The notes: generated by a model not told the origin, from the sequence alone. A stretch of DNA of 64,000 nt from Guptibacillus hwajinpoensis (GCF_020171785.1 NZ_JAIVAE010000002.1:248001-312000), one strand, 5' to 3'; counted from the stretch's first letter, positions 1 through 8,722 are shown. Translations and numbers: made by a program.

Positions 1-165
1 ATACCATGTAAGCTGTCTTCCTGCAAAGTTAAAGTTTTTTAATTCTCCGGGTAGTGAAGCTTGCGCGCTGTAAATAGCAACAGTACTGATACACATAAGA
101 AGAAATACAAAGAACAAAAGTGTAAAATCTATTTGTTGCCATGGTGTTTGATTGTCATTGTTCAT
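1..165 (-). CDS. RodA/FtsW/SpoVE-type SEDS protein, 5' part only
   Basis: The first 55 codons of a minus-strand gene that leaves the window at base 1. The peptide starts MNNDNQTPWQQIDFTLLFF and then enters a hydrophobic segment. An acidic/polar N-terminus, a first membrane helix and then a Q-A-S-L-P-type loop are typical of SEDS glycosyltransferases, the peptidoglycan polymerases of elongation, division or spore cortex. An AAAGGAT ribosome site precedes the ATG. The fragment is too short to choose between RodA, FtsW and SpoVE. It is divergent from mgtE. Confidence 0.7.
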   Translation of the reverse strand, partial: MNNDNQTPWQQIDFTLLFFVFLLMCISTVAIYSAQASLPGELKNFNFAGRQLTWY

Positions 166-263
166 GATATAATCCTTTCTAAAGAAAAGCGTTCCTTCTT
201 TTAATCACATTTCCTATCTTATCTGAAATCCTTCCGTTTGCAAATCGGTTCCTGTATTTATTT

Positions 264-293
264 TTGACAAAATAACTACACACCGACTAAGAT
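264..293 (+). promoter_or_regulatory. Putative sigma-A promoter for mgtE
   Basis: TTGACA at 264-269 and TAAGAT at 288-293 with an 18-base spacer. It lies in the divergent region between the SEDS gene and mgtE and leaves a leader of about 130 bases. I looked for an M-box (Mg riboswitch) in this leader and did not recognise one. Confidence 0.4.
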
Positions 294-435
294 AGGAAGG
301 TAATTTTACTTTCTTTGCGTAATCGATTAAGGGAGCAGTACCTAAGCAAAGCTTATCGAAGTTTTACGATAAATGATATAGCCATATTTGAGCATTTGTA
401 ACTTTGTTATAAAAAACAACAGGGAGGTGTGCAGA

Positions 436-1797
436 GTGGCTTACCAGGAGCAAGAAACGCAGGCTTTATACGACGCACTCATACATCACTTAGATCAAGA
501 AGAAATAGACGCATTTCGTGAGCTATTTCTCGACATTCACCCATATGAACAATCTCAGTTCTTTTTAACAGTATCAGAACATATTAGGCTACTCGTGTAC
601 ACCTATTTATCACCACGAGAGATGGCAGAGATCTTCCAGAACTTCGATATTGAAGAACAAGAAGAATACATTTCAGAGATGGAGCCGGCTTATGCGGCGA
701 AGATGCTTGCTGAGATGTACGCCGATGATGCCGTTGACGTATTAAATGAGTTAAATCCAGAACAGATTGCAAGTTACTTAACCATCATGGATGATGATGC
801 AGCGGATGAAATTAAAGAGCTGCTTCACTATGAAGAAAAGACTGCCGGTAGTATTATGACGACCGAATTTGTATCAATTCGCGCACACCAAACAGTAAAG
901 CGAGCGATGCAAATCTTAAGGCAAGAAGCACCAGAAGCAGAGACGATCTATTATATCTTCGTATTAGATGAACAAAAAAGACTCGTTGGCGTTATTTCTT
1001 TGCGAGATTTAATTATTGCAGAAGAAGATACGTTAATTGAAGAAATCATGAATGAACGAGTTGTTTCTATTTCGGTTGGCGAAGATCAGGAAGAAGCCGC
1101 GAGAATTATGCGAGATTATGACTTTCTAGCCCTTCCGGTTCTTGATTTTCAAAACCATTTACTCGGGATTATCACACACGATGATATTGTTGATGTCATT
1201 GAAGAAGAAGCATCAGAGGATTATTCAAAACTCGCTGCGATTTCAGATGACGGTTCATTTGATCGCAATCCGTTTTCTTCAGCAAAAAAGAGACTTCCCT
1301 GGCTGATTATCCTTCTGTTTCTAGGAATGATGACAGCGAGTTTAATTGGTCAATTTGAAGTAACGCTCGATAAGGTGCCACTTCTCGCGGTTTTTATCCC
1401 TCTAATAGCCGGAATGGCAGGGAATACGGGGACGCAGGCCCTTGCGGTTGTTGTTAGGGGACTTGCGACGGGAGATTTTGAAGAGAATAGTAAGTGGACC
1501 TTAATTGTGCGAGAAGCAGGAACTGGTCTCATTACAGGCGCAACTTCTGGTGTTCTTGTAACGATTATTATTTTTTTGTGGAAAGGAACCTTTTTACTTG
1601 GCTTATTGGTTGGCTTTTCGTTATTATTTACGTTGATTGTCGCAACACTCGCTGGTGCACTTGTCCCATTATTAATGCATAAGCTTAACATAGACCCTGC
1701 TGTTGCTTCAGGGCCATTCATCACGACGATTAACGACATTATCAGTATACTTATTTATTTTGGAATGGCGACTGCATTTATGAGCCAGCTTGCTTAG
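436..1797 (+). CDS. mgtE: Magnesium transporter MgtE
   Basis: A Mg2+ channel/transporter of the cytoplasmic membrane. The 453 residues show the family order: an acidic helical MgtE N domain (about 10-125), two CBS domains (about 130-250, with VSIRAHQTVKRAM and VVSISVGEDQEEA stretches) that sense Mg2+, a linker helix, and about five membrane helices from residue 285. The pore-region motif PLIAGMAGNTGTQ is present. A GTG start at 436 is preferred over the upstream in-frame ATG because AGGGAGGTG lies 6 bases before it. yjbQ follows after 33 bases, so co-transcription is likely. The length is normal for the family. Confidence 0.95.
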   Translation: MAYQEQETQALYDALIHHLDQEEIDAFRELFLDIHPYEQSQFFLTVSEHIRLLVYTYLSPREMAEIFQNFDIEEQEEYISEMEPAYAAKMLAEMYADDAVDVLNELNPEQIASYLTIMDDDAADEIKELLHYEEKTAGSIMTTEFVSIRAHQTVKRAMQILRQEAPEAETIYYIFVLDEQKRLVGVISLRDLIIAEEDTLIEEIMNERVVSISVGEDQEEAARIMRDYDFLALPVLDFQNHLLGIITHDDIVDVIEEEASEDYSKLAAISDDGSFDRNPFSSAKKRLPWLIILLFLGMMTASLIGQFEVTLDKVPLLAVFIPLIAGMAGNTGTQALAVVVRGLATGDFEENSKWTLIVREAGTGLITGATSGVLVTIIIFLWKGTFLLGLLVGFSLLFTLIVATLAGALVPLLMHKLNIDPAVASGPFITTINDIISILIYFGMATAFMSQLA

Positions 1798-1830
1798 CGC
1801 TTAAATGCAGACGTTTGGAGGAGGAAAGAA

Positions 1831-3678
1831 ATGGAACACGGTGCATCCGTATCATCACTTGTTATCGTAGTTGTTATCGCATTTGTTATACCGTTTATCT
1901 TACACCGCTTCAGACTGAATTTCTTGCCGGTTGTAGTTGCTGAGATTATTGCTGGGATCTTCATTGGCCAAAGTGGGTTTAATTTAGTTCAGGGAGATAC
2001 GTGGCTTGATACGTTATCAACGCTAGGCTTCATTTTTCTCATGTTTTTAAGTGGTCTTGAAATTGATTTTTCGGTTTTTGCGAATAAAAAGAAAAAAGTA
2101 AAGCTCCCGAGCGGTAAGTTTGAACCAAATCGTGTTCTTGTGTCGTTCATTGTATTTGTTCTTATTTTCGTTGTATCCTATCTCCTTTCATTACTGTTTG
2201 TTGTGCTTGGATACACCGACAATGCGTTCTTTATGACGCTGATTATCTCAACCATCTCGCTTGGTGTTGTTGTGCCGACACTGAAGGATGCCAATATAAT
2301 GAAAAGCAGTATCGGGCAAACGATTCTTCTCATCGCCGTTATTGCCGATCTTGCTACCATGATTTTATTGGCGATTTTCGTTTCTCTGAATTCAGGTGGA
2401 GAAGGGAATATGTGGCTGCTTCTCATTCTTTTTGGAGCTGGGATTCTACTTTATTTCCTTGGCGCTTATTTCAGACATCTTTCCTTTATTGAAACGATGT
2501 CAAAAGGGACGATCCAAATTGGTACGAGAGCCGTATTTACGTTAATTATTGTACTTGTGGGAATTTCTGAAACAGTTGGTGCTGAAAACATCTTAGGTGC
2601 CTTCCTAGCAGGGGCACTCGTTTCGTTACTTTCTCCAAATACAGAGCTTGTCCAAAAGCTTGATTCATTTGGATATGGTTTTCTAATCCCGATCTTTTTC
2701 GTTATGGTTGGGGTGGAGTTGGATATTTGGTCTCTATTCCAGGACCCGAAAGTCCTAATCTTAATTCCACTTCTATTAATTGCGCTTTTTGCTTCAAAAC
2801 TTGTGCCAGTAGTTGTTTTAAGGAAATGGTATGATACAAAAACGGTGCTTGGGTCAGGAATGCTACTCACATCAACACTTTCTCTCGTTATTGCGGCCGC
2901 AGAAATTGGGGAGCGTATTAACATCATTGATGATCAACTGTCATCTGCATTAATTTTGGTTGCGATTATTAGCTGTATACTAGCACCAATTCTCTTCAAG
3001 AAATTAATGCCGAAACCAGAAGAAAGTTCTCATGCAAAGAAGCTTGCGATTATTGGAGCGAACCAAATTACGTTACCGATCTCGCTTGAACTTGATCCTG
3101 CGAATTATGAAACATCCATTTATCATACGAAACAGGAAAAAGTGGATTCTGAGAAGCAAAGTAGTCACTTTAAAGTGATCGAACTTTCCGATTACAGTAT
3201 TGATACATTAAAGAACAGTTCAGTATTTGACGCAGATATTCTTCTTATTTCTTCAGGAGATGATGAAACGAATTCAGACATTGCGGTATTTGCGAAAGAA
3301 TATGGAACAGAGCGTGTCATTGCACGAATTGAGCTTACTGAAATAGCAGATCAGCTACGAGAGCTTAATATTGATGTATTCTCTGTCTTCTTCTCCACGA
3401 AAGCCCTGTTAAAAGCGCTCATTGAATCGCCAGGCGTTGTTAACATCTTTACGAGAGAAGAAAACGCGCTTTATCAAATTAACATGAACAATGTGGAATA
3501 CAATGGCGTTCCACTGCGAAGCTTCCCGTATCTCGGGGATACGATCATCGTTCGTATTTTCCGCGGAAAAGATTCCATCGTCCCGCACGGTGATACGGAA
3601 CTTCGAATCGGTGATCGCTTGATCGTAACAGGAAGTAGTGAGAGTGTCGACGAAGTGCGCACGCTGCTAAGCTACTAG
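1831..3678 (+). CDS. yjbQ: CPA2-family monovalent cation:proton antiporter (YjbQ-like)
   Basis: A membrane antiporter of the KefB/CPA2 type, exchanging Na+ or K+ for H+. Residues 1-390 are about 12-13 membrane helices with the GLEIDF and GAFLAGALV motifs of the family. Residues 405-520 are an RCK/TrkA-N-like domain, and residues 540-615 a TrkA-C domain ending in GDRLIVTGS. In the RCK domain the expected GxGxxG dinucleotide site reads IIGANQITLPIS, so NAD(H) binding may be lost. GGAGGAGG precedes the ATG. In B. subtilis yjbQ also lies upstream of fabI. Here the two are separated by a 7-kb island. Confidence 0.88.
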   Translation: MEHGASVSSLVIVVVIAFVIPFILHRFRLNFLPVVVAEIIAGIFIGQSGFNLVQGDTWLDTLSTLGFIFLMFLSGLEIDFSVFANKKKKVKLPSGKFEPNRVLVSFIVFVLIFVVSYLLSLLFVVLGYTDNAFFMTLIISTISLGVVVPTLKDANIMKSSIGQTILLIAVIADLATMILLAIFVSLNSGGEGNMWLLLILFGAGILLYFLGAYFRHLSFIETMSKGTIQIGTRAVFTLIIVLVGISETVGAENILGAFLAGALVSLLSPNTELVQKLDSFGYGFLIPIFFVMVGVELDIWSLFQDPKVLILIPLLLIALFASKLVPVVVLRKWYDTKTVLGSGMLLTSTLSLVIAAAEIGERINIIDDQLSSALILVAIISCILAPILFKKLMPKPEESSHAKKLAIIGANQITLPISLELDPANYETSIYHTKQEKVDSEKQSSHFKVIELSDYSIDTLKNSSVFDADILLISSGDDETNSDIAVFAKEYGTERVIARIELTEIADQLRELNIDVFSVFFSTKALLKALIESPGVVNIFTREENALYQINMNNVEYNGVPLRSFPYLGDTIIVRIFRGKDSIVPHGDTELRIGDRLIVTGSSESVDEVRTLLSY

Positions 3679-3686
3679 TGCTAACC

Positions 3687-3782
3687 TCTTTCTCATCATA
3701 AAGGGTTCCGTTTTGAGGTGCAAAAATTATTATGACACTAAAAATGACGTGTGAACTGACAGTAGTTTAAACACGTCATTTT
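3687..3782 (+). repeat. Left copy of a ~90-base inverted repeat bounding an accessory island
   Basis: Starting just after yjbQ, this stretch contains ATAAAGGGTTCCGTTTT (3698-3714), then AGGTGCAAAA, ATGACA and the AAAATGACGTGT...ACACGTCATTTT hairpin. The same blocks, in the same order, occur in reverse complement at about 10854-10943. The pair encloses the accessory genes, so it may mark the ends of a mobile element. It could also be a dispersed intergenic repeat. I see no clear target-site duplication. Confidence 0.65.
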
Positions 3783-3785
3783 TTC
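3741..3785 (+). terminator. Rho-independent terminator after yjbQ
   Basis: AAAATGACGTGT pairs with ACACGTCATTTT across an 18-base loop and is followed by a T run. It lies within the left inverted repeat. Confidence 0.7.
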
Positions 3786-4328
3786 TTTGTTTTTTCAAAT
3801 GATAACCTTAAAATTCTTTTGAGAAAAAAACAGGAGCTTGGAAATTTTATGGTAAAATCAGAATATAAGGAACTAGCTATTCAACTAAAGGGCAGGATTC
3901 TTAAAGACTTGAATTCGAGATAATCTATAAGATTTTAACTTATATAGCTTTCTGATTAGTTCTATACGAGAGACTATTTGAAATCGAGGCTCCTATTAAT
4001 TTTTATACTTGAAGTCAAGTTGAAGAACATATCGAAAATGACTCAGAATAATTTTAAAATCAATTAGTGAGGAGTAGAATTATGGAAGGAAATCCTGATG
4101 ATAACAAGAAAAGAAAAAACAAGAATGATAGTCGAACTAGTTATCTATATTCTTTTAGCACTGTTGGATATTAAGATTTTTGGTTAAGTTATATCTATTA
4201 TATTTAAGATACACTATGGTGTTTTATTCCTTATAAGGGGGATTTAGTTGAACAAGCATGGGTTATTTTTGAGCACATTCTGACCACTAAACATATTTAC
4301 CGATTTTTTTCTGATTTTCATTAAATCG
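3786..4328. other. Gene-poor stretch, with one short ORF at 4082-4174
   Basis: AT-rich DNA without a convincing gene. One plus-strand ORF of 30 codons at 4082-4174 has a good GAGGAG site and starts MEGNPDDNKKRKNKNDS. It may be a frame-shifted remnant, because hydrophobic coding continues in another frame. I do not recognise it. Confidence 0.3.
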
Positions 4329-4353
4329 AAAAAAGCCTGATAAATCAGGCTTT
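4329..4353 (-). terminator. Terminator of the minus-strand island operon
   Basis: Read on the minus strand, GCCTGA-loop-TCAGGC is followed by TTTTTT. It lies about 90 bases beyond the stop of the last HipA-like gene. Confidence 0.8.
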
Positions 4354-4444
4354 CAGTAAATAATATTATTTCCGGTTTCTTCAAATATTTTCCTTTTTTG
4401 AAGCCAGGAATAGTTTCGGATAATCTTGATTTGAACGGCGAAGA

Positions 4445-5218
4445 TTATACCTTTAAGTGCTTCTTCAGCAGTTGATTAATCGGCTCTCTCAGTTTTTCTT
4501 TTCGTTGTATAAGGTAAGCTGCCAGTGCTTCCAATTCCTCAGGGTCACTTTCCCATTCTGGGGGAGTGGAGTTGACTATTGCCTTGATTTCATTATCGGG
4601 AAATTGCTCTATGGCGCTTATATAATAGTAAAATAATTCTTTTTCCTTCAAGTATGACTTGAACTCTTTGTACAGGTCTCCCCAAAAAACATCCATATAA
4701 CCGGCAGTTTTCTTTAAACGCTTGCTACTCCGAATAGAACTGAAGAAACATCCTGCATGGTCAATCATATAAATCTTATTGTGTTCTTCTCCTTCATCTA
4801 TAATTAAATTAAAGTAATTTGAGTGGCGGTCCCTGTTGCGTACCCAGTGATCGAAGACGATAATACCTGCCATTTGGTCCAGGTTCGTGCATTTTTTGAT
4901 TCGTCTCTCAGTGGTAGGGCGTACTGCATTCTTGTAATAAAGGCAGCCAAAGTGGGGACCGGGTGGAGTACTCGATATTTGGTTTTCCGATATTTGCTTA
5001 ATTACATCTTCGGAGAGGAAGATCGATTCCCCTTCAGCAACGGGAAGGCCCAGGTATTTGGCCAGCCCATTCGCAATATGTTCGTGAGCGAGAATCTTCT
5101 TTCCTACAGGGTTGGATACAAGTTTAACGACATATATATATCCATCATCGCACTTAAATAGATGGGGCTTTGTTTCCCCGCGCTTTAATGCTCCAATATA
5201 TTCAACAGCTTTTTTCAT
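4445..5218 (-). CDS. HipA-like kinase-fold protein, copy 1
   Basis: 257 residues. It resembles the short HipA-like (HipA_2) kinase family, not full HipA toxins. Visible parts are the ATP-binding lobe with a lysine in YVVKLVSNP (about 29-38), the PGPHFG strand, a catalytic-loop motif NRDRHSNYFN (about 128-137) matching N-x-D-x-H-x5-N of HipA kinases, and a metal-binding IDHAGCF (about 152-158). GGAGGTG precedes the ATG. No HipB-like DNA-binding antitoxin is adjacent, so a classical hipBA module is unlikely. The gene is last in a four-gene minus-strand operon behind a paralogue, a GT-D glycosyltransferase and a sugar epimerase. The substrate is unknown. Confidence 0.75.
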   Translation of the reverse strand: MKKAVEYIGALKRGETKPHLFKCDDGYIYVVKLVSNPVGKKILAHEHIANGLAKYLGLPVAEGESIFLSEDVIKQISENQISSTPPGPHFGCLYYKNAVRPTTERRIKKCTNLDQMAGIIVFDHWVRNRDRHSNYFNLIIDEGEEHNKIYMIDHAGCFFSSIRSSKRLKKTAGYMDVFWGDLYKEFKSYLKEKELFYYYISAIEQFPDNEIKAIVNSTPPEWESDPEELEALAAYLIQRKEKLREPINQLLKKHLKV

Positions 5219-5268
5219 TGGTTCACCTCCATTATGGGGAGCAGATGCTTAAGAATAAGTTACCGGTA

Positions 5269-6045
5269 TTAAAACTCTTCGTTCAATAGGTTATCTATGA
5301 TCTCATTTACAAGCGATTTCCGGCTTGTCAAATATTTATAGATTGCCTCAAGTTCATCATGGTCAGGCTCCCATTCTCCGGGAGTTGAAAAGACAATATC
5401 CCTGATGTCCGAATCCGGAAACAGTTCAATTTTCTCAACATAGTGCTTGAACGAATTTTTATGGGTTAAAAAGGGCCTGAAATTTTTGTATGTTTTCCCC
5501 CAGTGCATGTTAATAGAATGAGCGCGGTCCCTCAGCTTCTCTTTGTTCCTCCTTGAACTGTAAAAGCAGCCCGCCTGATCAATCATATAGAGTTTATTTT
5601 CGTACTCTCCTTCGTCAATAATCAAATTCCAAAGATTATTTGCACGGTCCCGGTTGTGTACCCAGTGATCAAAAACCATCACCCCGGCCATCTCCTGTAG
5701 ATTGCTGCATTTTTTAATGCGTTCCTTATTGGTTGGTCTTGCTTTATTTTTATAATAAACAGTACCGAAATGGGGGCCGGGCTTTACTTCGAATTCACTT
5801 ATTTGAGGTGTGTTTTCAATAATTTCTTGTGAAAAATAAATCACTTCTGCCTTGGCGATGGGAAGAGAGAGGTGTTGGGCTAGGCGGTTGGCGATGATTT
5901 CGTGGACGATATGTTTGTTGGAATTCGGACTAATCGGGTTGGACATGAATTTCACAACATATTGTTTGCCATCGTCACATTCAAAAAGCTGTGGCCTAGA
6001 TTTACCTTTACTCATGGGCCCAATGTAGTTAACGGCTTTTAGCAT
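5269..6045 (-). CDS. HipA-like kinase-fold protein, copy 2
   Basis: 258 residues, clearly paralogous to the next gene downstream, with the same block order (AVNYIGPMSKG, YVVKFMSNP, PGPHFGTVYYKN, VFDHWVHNRDR, MIDQAGCF, GEWEPDHDELEA). Two positions differ from copy 1: the catalytic-loop histidine is alanine (NRDRANNLWN), and the metal-site histidine is glutamine (IDQAGCF). Copy 2 may therefore have altered or no kinase activity, while the aspartates are kept. AAGGAGGCG lies before the ATG. The gap to copy 1 is 50 bases, which suggests tandem duplication followed by divergence. Confidence 0.73.
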   Translation of the reverse strand: MLKAVNYIGPMSKGKSRPQLFECDDGKQYVVKFMSNPISPNSNKHIVHEIIANRLAQHLSLPIAKAEVIYFSQEIIENTPQISEFEVKPGPHFGTVYYKNKARPTNKERIKKCSNLQEMAGVMVFDHWVHNRDRANNLWNLIIDEGEYENKLYMIDQAGCFYSSRRNKEKLRDRAHSINMHWGKTYKNFRPFLTHKNSFKHYVEKIELFPDSDIRDIVFSTPGEWEPDHDELEAIYKYLTSRKSLVNEIIDNLLNEEF

Positions 6046-6078
6046 TTCTTCGCCTCCTTATTTTGAAAGCTTCTTTCA

Positions 6079-6852
6079 CTACATCCGCATAATTTTGTCG
6101 ATTCCAATAATATCTGTCAGCCATTCGTCGGTAATTATTTCTCCTGTATACAGGCTGTTCATTCCTGAGCCAAGGTCTATTGCCACTTTTCCGTATTTTT
6201 CGGCAATATGTGTAGCTAAAATTAAGGCATTTGTTCCTGCTGCAATCAAGCAGAGGTCAAAATCGTAATTCGCAATTTCTTCCTTCACCCTTGGGATTTC
6301 CTCATTTTCGTAAATGCTGATCGTACCCACGATATTAAAATTCAACTTATCCTTATAAGTGGCTTCGAGTCCTTCTTTAGCTTTATCAGCGATTGAGCTG
6401 ATGAGTAGAATTTTCTTGTTCTTCAGCATCTTTTCAAACTTTTCCCGTTGGGAGAACATGAGTACTCTTCGGAGATTTGCTTCAAAGATATACTTTGGCT
6501 CAATGTTATATGCTTCCAAAACCTTTTCCGTTAATAGTCCTCCGTCCATCGTTTTAACAAGTGTATTATAGCCAACGATATCCGCCTTGCGGACAGCTTC
6601 AACTACCTCATCACGGGTTTGGATATTGGGAAAGCGGATTCCCCTGTGTTTAAACCCGCTTTTTTCACCTTGATTGGCGACATGTGCTTCTGGATGCTTC
6701 ATGAATTCCTCTTCTGAAAAGACAGTATACTGTGCCATCACAAAGGATTCTGTGGCACCAACAGAGATAACAGAAAGTGGACTTTTTTGTTTTAAAGCCT
6801 TCAGGATTTTATTCATTAACTTACCGCTACCGATCATTTTGCTTTTATCCAT
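6079..6852 (-). CDS. GT-D-fold glycosyltransferase-like protein (DUF1792-related)
   Basis: About 257 residues, resembling the GT-D (DUF1792) domain proteins that add sugars to surface glycans or glycoproteins. Visible features are SVISVGATESFVMAQYT near the N-terminus, where family members carry an acidic GDGE-like motif, then GFKHRGIRFPN, and a C-terminal Rossmann-like half with YDFDLCLIAAG and AIDLGSGMNS. The second ATG (6852) is preferred because AAAGGGG touches the first ATG but sits 6 bases before the second. The start overlaps the epimerase stop by 8 bases, so translation is probably coupled. No signal peptide is seen. Confidence 0.65.
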   Translation of the reverse strand: MDKSKMIGSGKLMNKILKALKQKSPLSVISVGATESFVMAQYTVFSEEEFMKHPEAHVANQGEKSGFKHRGIRFPNIQTRDEVVEAVRKADIVGYNTLVKTMDGGLLTEKVLEAYNIEPKYIFEANLRRVLMFSQREKFEKMLKNKKILLISSIADKAKEGLEATYKDKLNFNIVGTISIYENEEIPRVKEEIANYDFDLCLIAAGTNALILATHIAEKYGKVAIDLGSGMNSLYTGEIITDEWLTDIIGIDKIMRM

Positions 6853-7780
6853 TTTCATCCCCTTTCATTTCCATTTGGTAATATGTGAATGTTTCTTCTA
6901 AACCTTCCTTCATGCTCCAGGCTGGTCTCCAGTTTAAATCCTTTATTGTATCCTCGATATTAAGACAGCTGAAACGGATATCTCCACCAACTGCTGGGGT
7001 GTATTCCGGTGTGAGTTTCTCTGGAACATGCACTTTTAACATTTCAGTTAGTTTATTGATTGAGGTTTTATGCCCCGTACCAATATTAAAAATCTTGTTA
7101 TTTCCTTTTTGTAGTGCTGCCAAATTTGCCATGGCAACATCCTTAACAAAAATAAAATCCCGAGTCTGTTCACCATCACCGTAAATGATGGGTCTCTTTT
7201 CGGAAAGATAGCAATTGGTGAAGATGTTAACAACTCCTCCTTCTCCCTGGGTGCTCTGCCTCGGGCCATAAACATTTGAATATCTGAGAATGGTGTATGG
7301 AAGCTGATAAAACTTGCAGTAGAGCTGGATATACAGTTCAGAGGAGAGCTTGCTTGCTCCATAGAATGATAGAGGGTCTAACTTGTGATTTATTGGGATA
7401 TTGATATCACCAGTTTCACCGTATACAGCGCACGAAGAAGAAAAGATGAATTTCTTTATGCCATATTTCTTTGCATAATCTAGTATCTTCATTGTTCCTA
7501 TAATATTGATGTTGGCATCGTCTGTTGGAGATTCAATTGATTTGGCTATACTTATTTGCGCTGCGGTATGAATTAAATAATCTGGTTTTTCTGCTTTTAT
7601 GATTTTCTCAGCTTCTTGAGAAAGGATGTCAGTTTGGTAAAGAACAACATCCCTGTGGAGGTTCTTCAAGCTGCCTGAGCTTAAATTATCAATAACTATT
7701 ACCTCATACCCCTGTTCAAGAAGGAGGTCTGTAATATGGGAACCGATAAATCCAGCTCCGCCCGTAACTAAAACTTTCAA
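6845..7780 (-). CDS. NAD-dependent sugar epimerase/dehydratase (GalE-like)
   Basis: 311 residues of the extended SDR family. The NAD site is [10 protein letters not shown] (about 6-15), followed by VIDNLSSG, HTAAQ, the SSSCAVYG strand, and the catalytic YGASK (Y-x3-K). RYSNVYGPRQ and YGDGEQTRDF lie further on. It probably converts a UDP-hexose or UDP-N-acetylhexosamine to its C4 epimer. The start is TTG at 7780 with AAAGGAG 11 bases upstream. It is first in the operon with the GT-D and HipA-like genes. It is homologous over its whole length to the broken epimerase at 15949-16690 and could supply that activity to the glycan cluster. Confidence 0.88.
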   Translation of the reverse strand: MKVLVTGGAGFIGSHITDLLLEQGYEVIVIDNLSSGSLKNLHRDVVLYQTDILSQEAEKIIKAEKPDYLIHTAAQISIAKSIESPTDDANINIIGTMKILDYAKKYGIKKFIFSSSCAVYGETGDINIPINHKLDPLSFYGASKLSSELYIQLYCKFYQLPYTILRYSNVYGPRQSTQGEGGVVNIFTNCYLSEKRPIIYGDGEQTRDFIFVKDVAMANLAALQKGNNKIFNIGTGHKTSINKLTEMLKVHVPEKLTPEYTPAVGGDIRFSCLNIEDTIKDLNWRPAWSMKEGLEETFTYYQMEMKGDENG

Positions 7781-7945
7781 CTATTCTTTCGCTCCTTTGT
7801 TTTATTTCTTATATTTTATGTCTGTACAAAGAATAGGGTAGGGCGAATACTATAGATAACTAAAGAATGATAAAAAAAACCAATTAAACTAGCGGGCAGC
7901 ATTCCTGTTATGAAAAAGAGTTAGGAAAGGTAAAGGAGAGAAGAG

Positions 7946-8185
7946 ATGAAGCATCCGAAGAAATCAGCTGAAAGGAAAACAGAGAAAATAAGACAAGAAG
8001 AGTTGAAAAGAAATTCTACTGGGAATATCAATGATTCTTTCAATAGAGGTAATAATGTGGGATTGGTTGATTTAGTAGGAAGTTTAGGATGGAAGGGAAC
8101 ATTTATTTTTATAGTTGCGAGCATTATTGGTTTTATAATACTTCATTTCTCTTCTAATGATTCAATTACAGTTTTATTCAATTAA
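7946..8185 (+). CDS. Small single-pass membrane protein, DUF6366-like
   Basis: 79 residues: a basic helical N-terminus (KKSAERKTEKIRQEELKRN), a conserved-looking TGNINDSFNR...LVDLVGSLGWKGT block, and one membrane helix (about 52-70). This matches my memory of the DUF6366 family of small Bacillus proteins, whose function is unknown. GGAGAG precedes the ATG. It is transcribed away from the epimerase operon. Confidence 0.6.
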   Translation: MKHPKKSAERKTEKIRQEELKRNSTGNINDSFNRGNNVGLVDLVGSLGWKGTFIFIVASIIGFIILHFSSNDSITVLFN

Positions 8186-8286
8186 AAAACATCTTCATAT
8201 CGAGTCTTCTGTTATATCGGAGCAAATCTGGAATACATCATGTCATTCTCAAATTAAATAATCTAAATATTCAATTATTTGAAGCA

Positions 8287-8602
8287 ATGAAATTTGGTAG
8301 TGACAAACAGAAAAAAGCTTATATAGCAATTGAAGAACTGGGTATTATGAGTGAATTAAGAACCTACCATCCAGTCTTGTGCGGAACCATCCCAATTGGA
8401 ATCGATGTAGAGGACTCATATGATAATTGAATATAAGTTGATACAAAGATTTCCTGAACTTAAATCCAAAGTGTTAGGACTCAGGAAACAAGGTCACAAA
8501 ACTGAACCAGCATTTTGTGAGATCCCCGGAATTACTGAAGATCCATATTATGGTCTCATACGCTATGGAATTAAAGAGGGGATAATATCCAAAATGAATT
8601 GA
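8287..8602 (+). pseudogene. DUF4269 (nucleotidyltransferase-like) gene with its middle deleted
   Basis: Two pieces of one protein family lie side by side in different frames. The first (from 8287) reads MKFGSDKQKKAYIAIEELG...HPVLCGTIPIGIDVEDS and stops near 8430. The second (8420-8602) has the family's C-terminal part, KTEPAFCEIPGITEDPYYG, ending GIKEGI. The roughly 100 residues that normally join them, including the D-x-D region of this nucleotidyltransferase-like fold, are missing. A non-functional remnant is the simplest reading. Confidence 0.7.
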
Positions 8603-8660
8603 ATTACTTTATTCAATAATCTCGGAGCTTTAATTGAAGACGAAATAAAGAAAAGCAGTG

Positions 8661-8694
8661 AAAGCGTGCTCTTAAGATAAAGTACGCTTTTTTT
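8661..8694 (+). terminator. Terminator after the DUF4269 remnant
   Basis: AAAGCGTGCTC pairs imperfectly with GTACGCTTT, followed by a T run. It separates the remnant from the convergent transposase pseudogene. Confidence 0.65.
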
Positions 8695-8722
8695 GATACC
8701 TAGAATTTTTTTAATATTATTT

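Noticed and set aside
294-435. M-box magnesium riboswitch before mgtE
   Set aside because: The leader is only about 130 bases and I could not find the conserved M-box core or an alternative terminator.
1350-1739. 129-codon ORF opposite mgtE
   Set aside because: It is a shadow of the mgtE membrane domain, without a ribosome site or protein-like composition.
4445-6045. hipBA toxin-antitoxin pair
   Set aside because: No HipB-like helix-turn-helix gene is adjacent, and two HipA-like genes lie in one operon with sugar enzymes.
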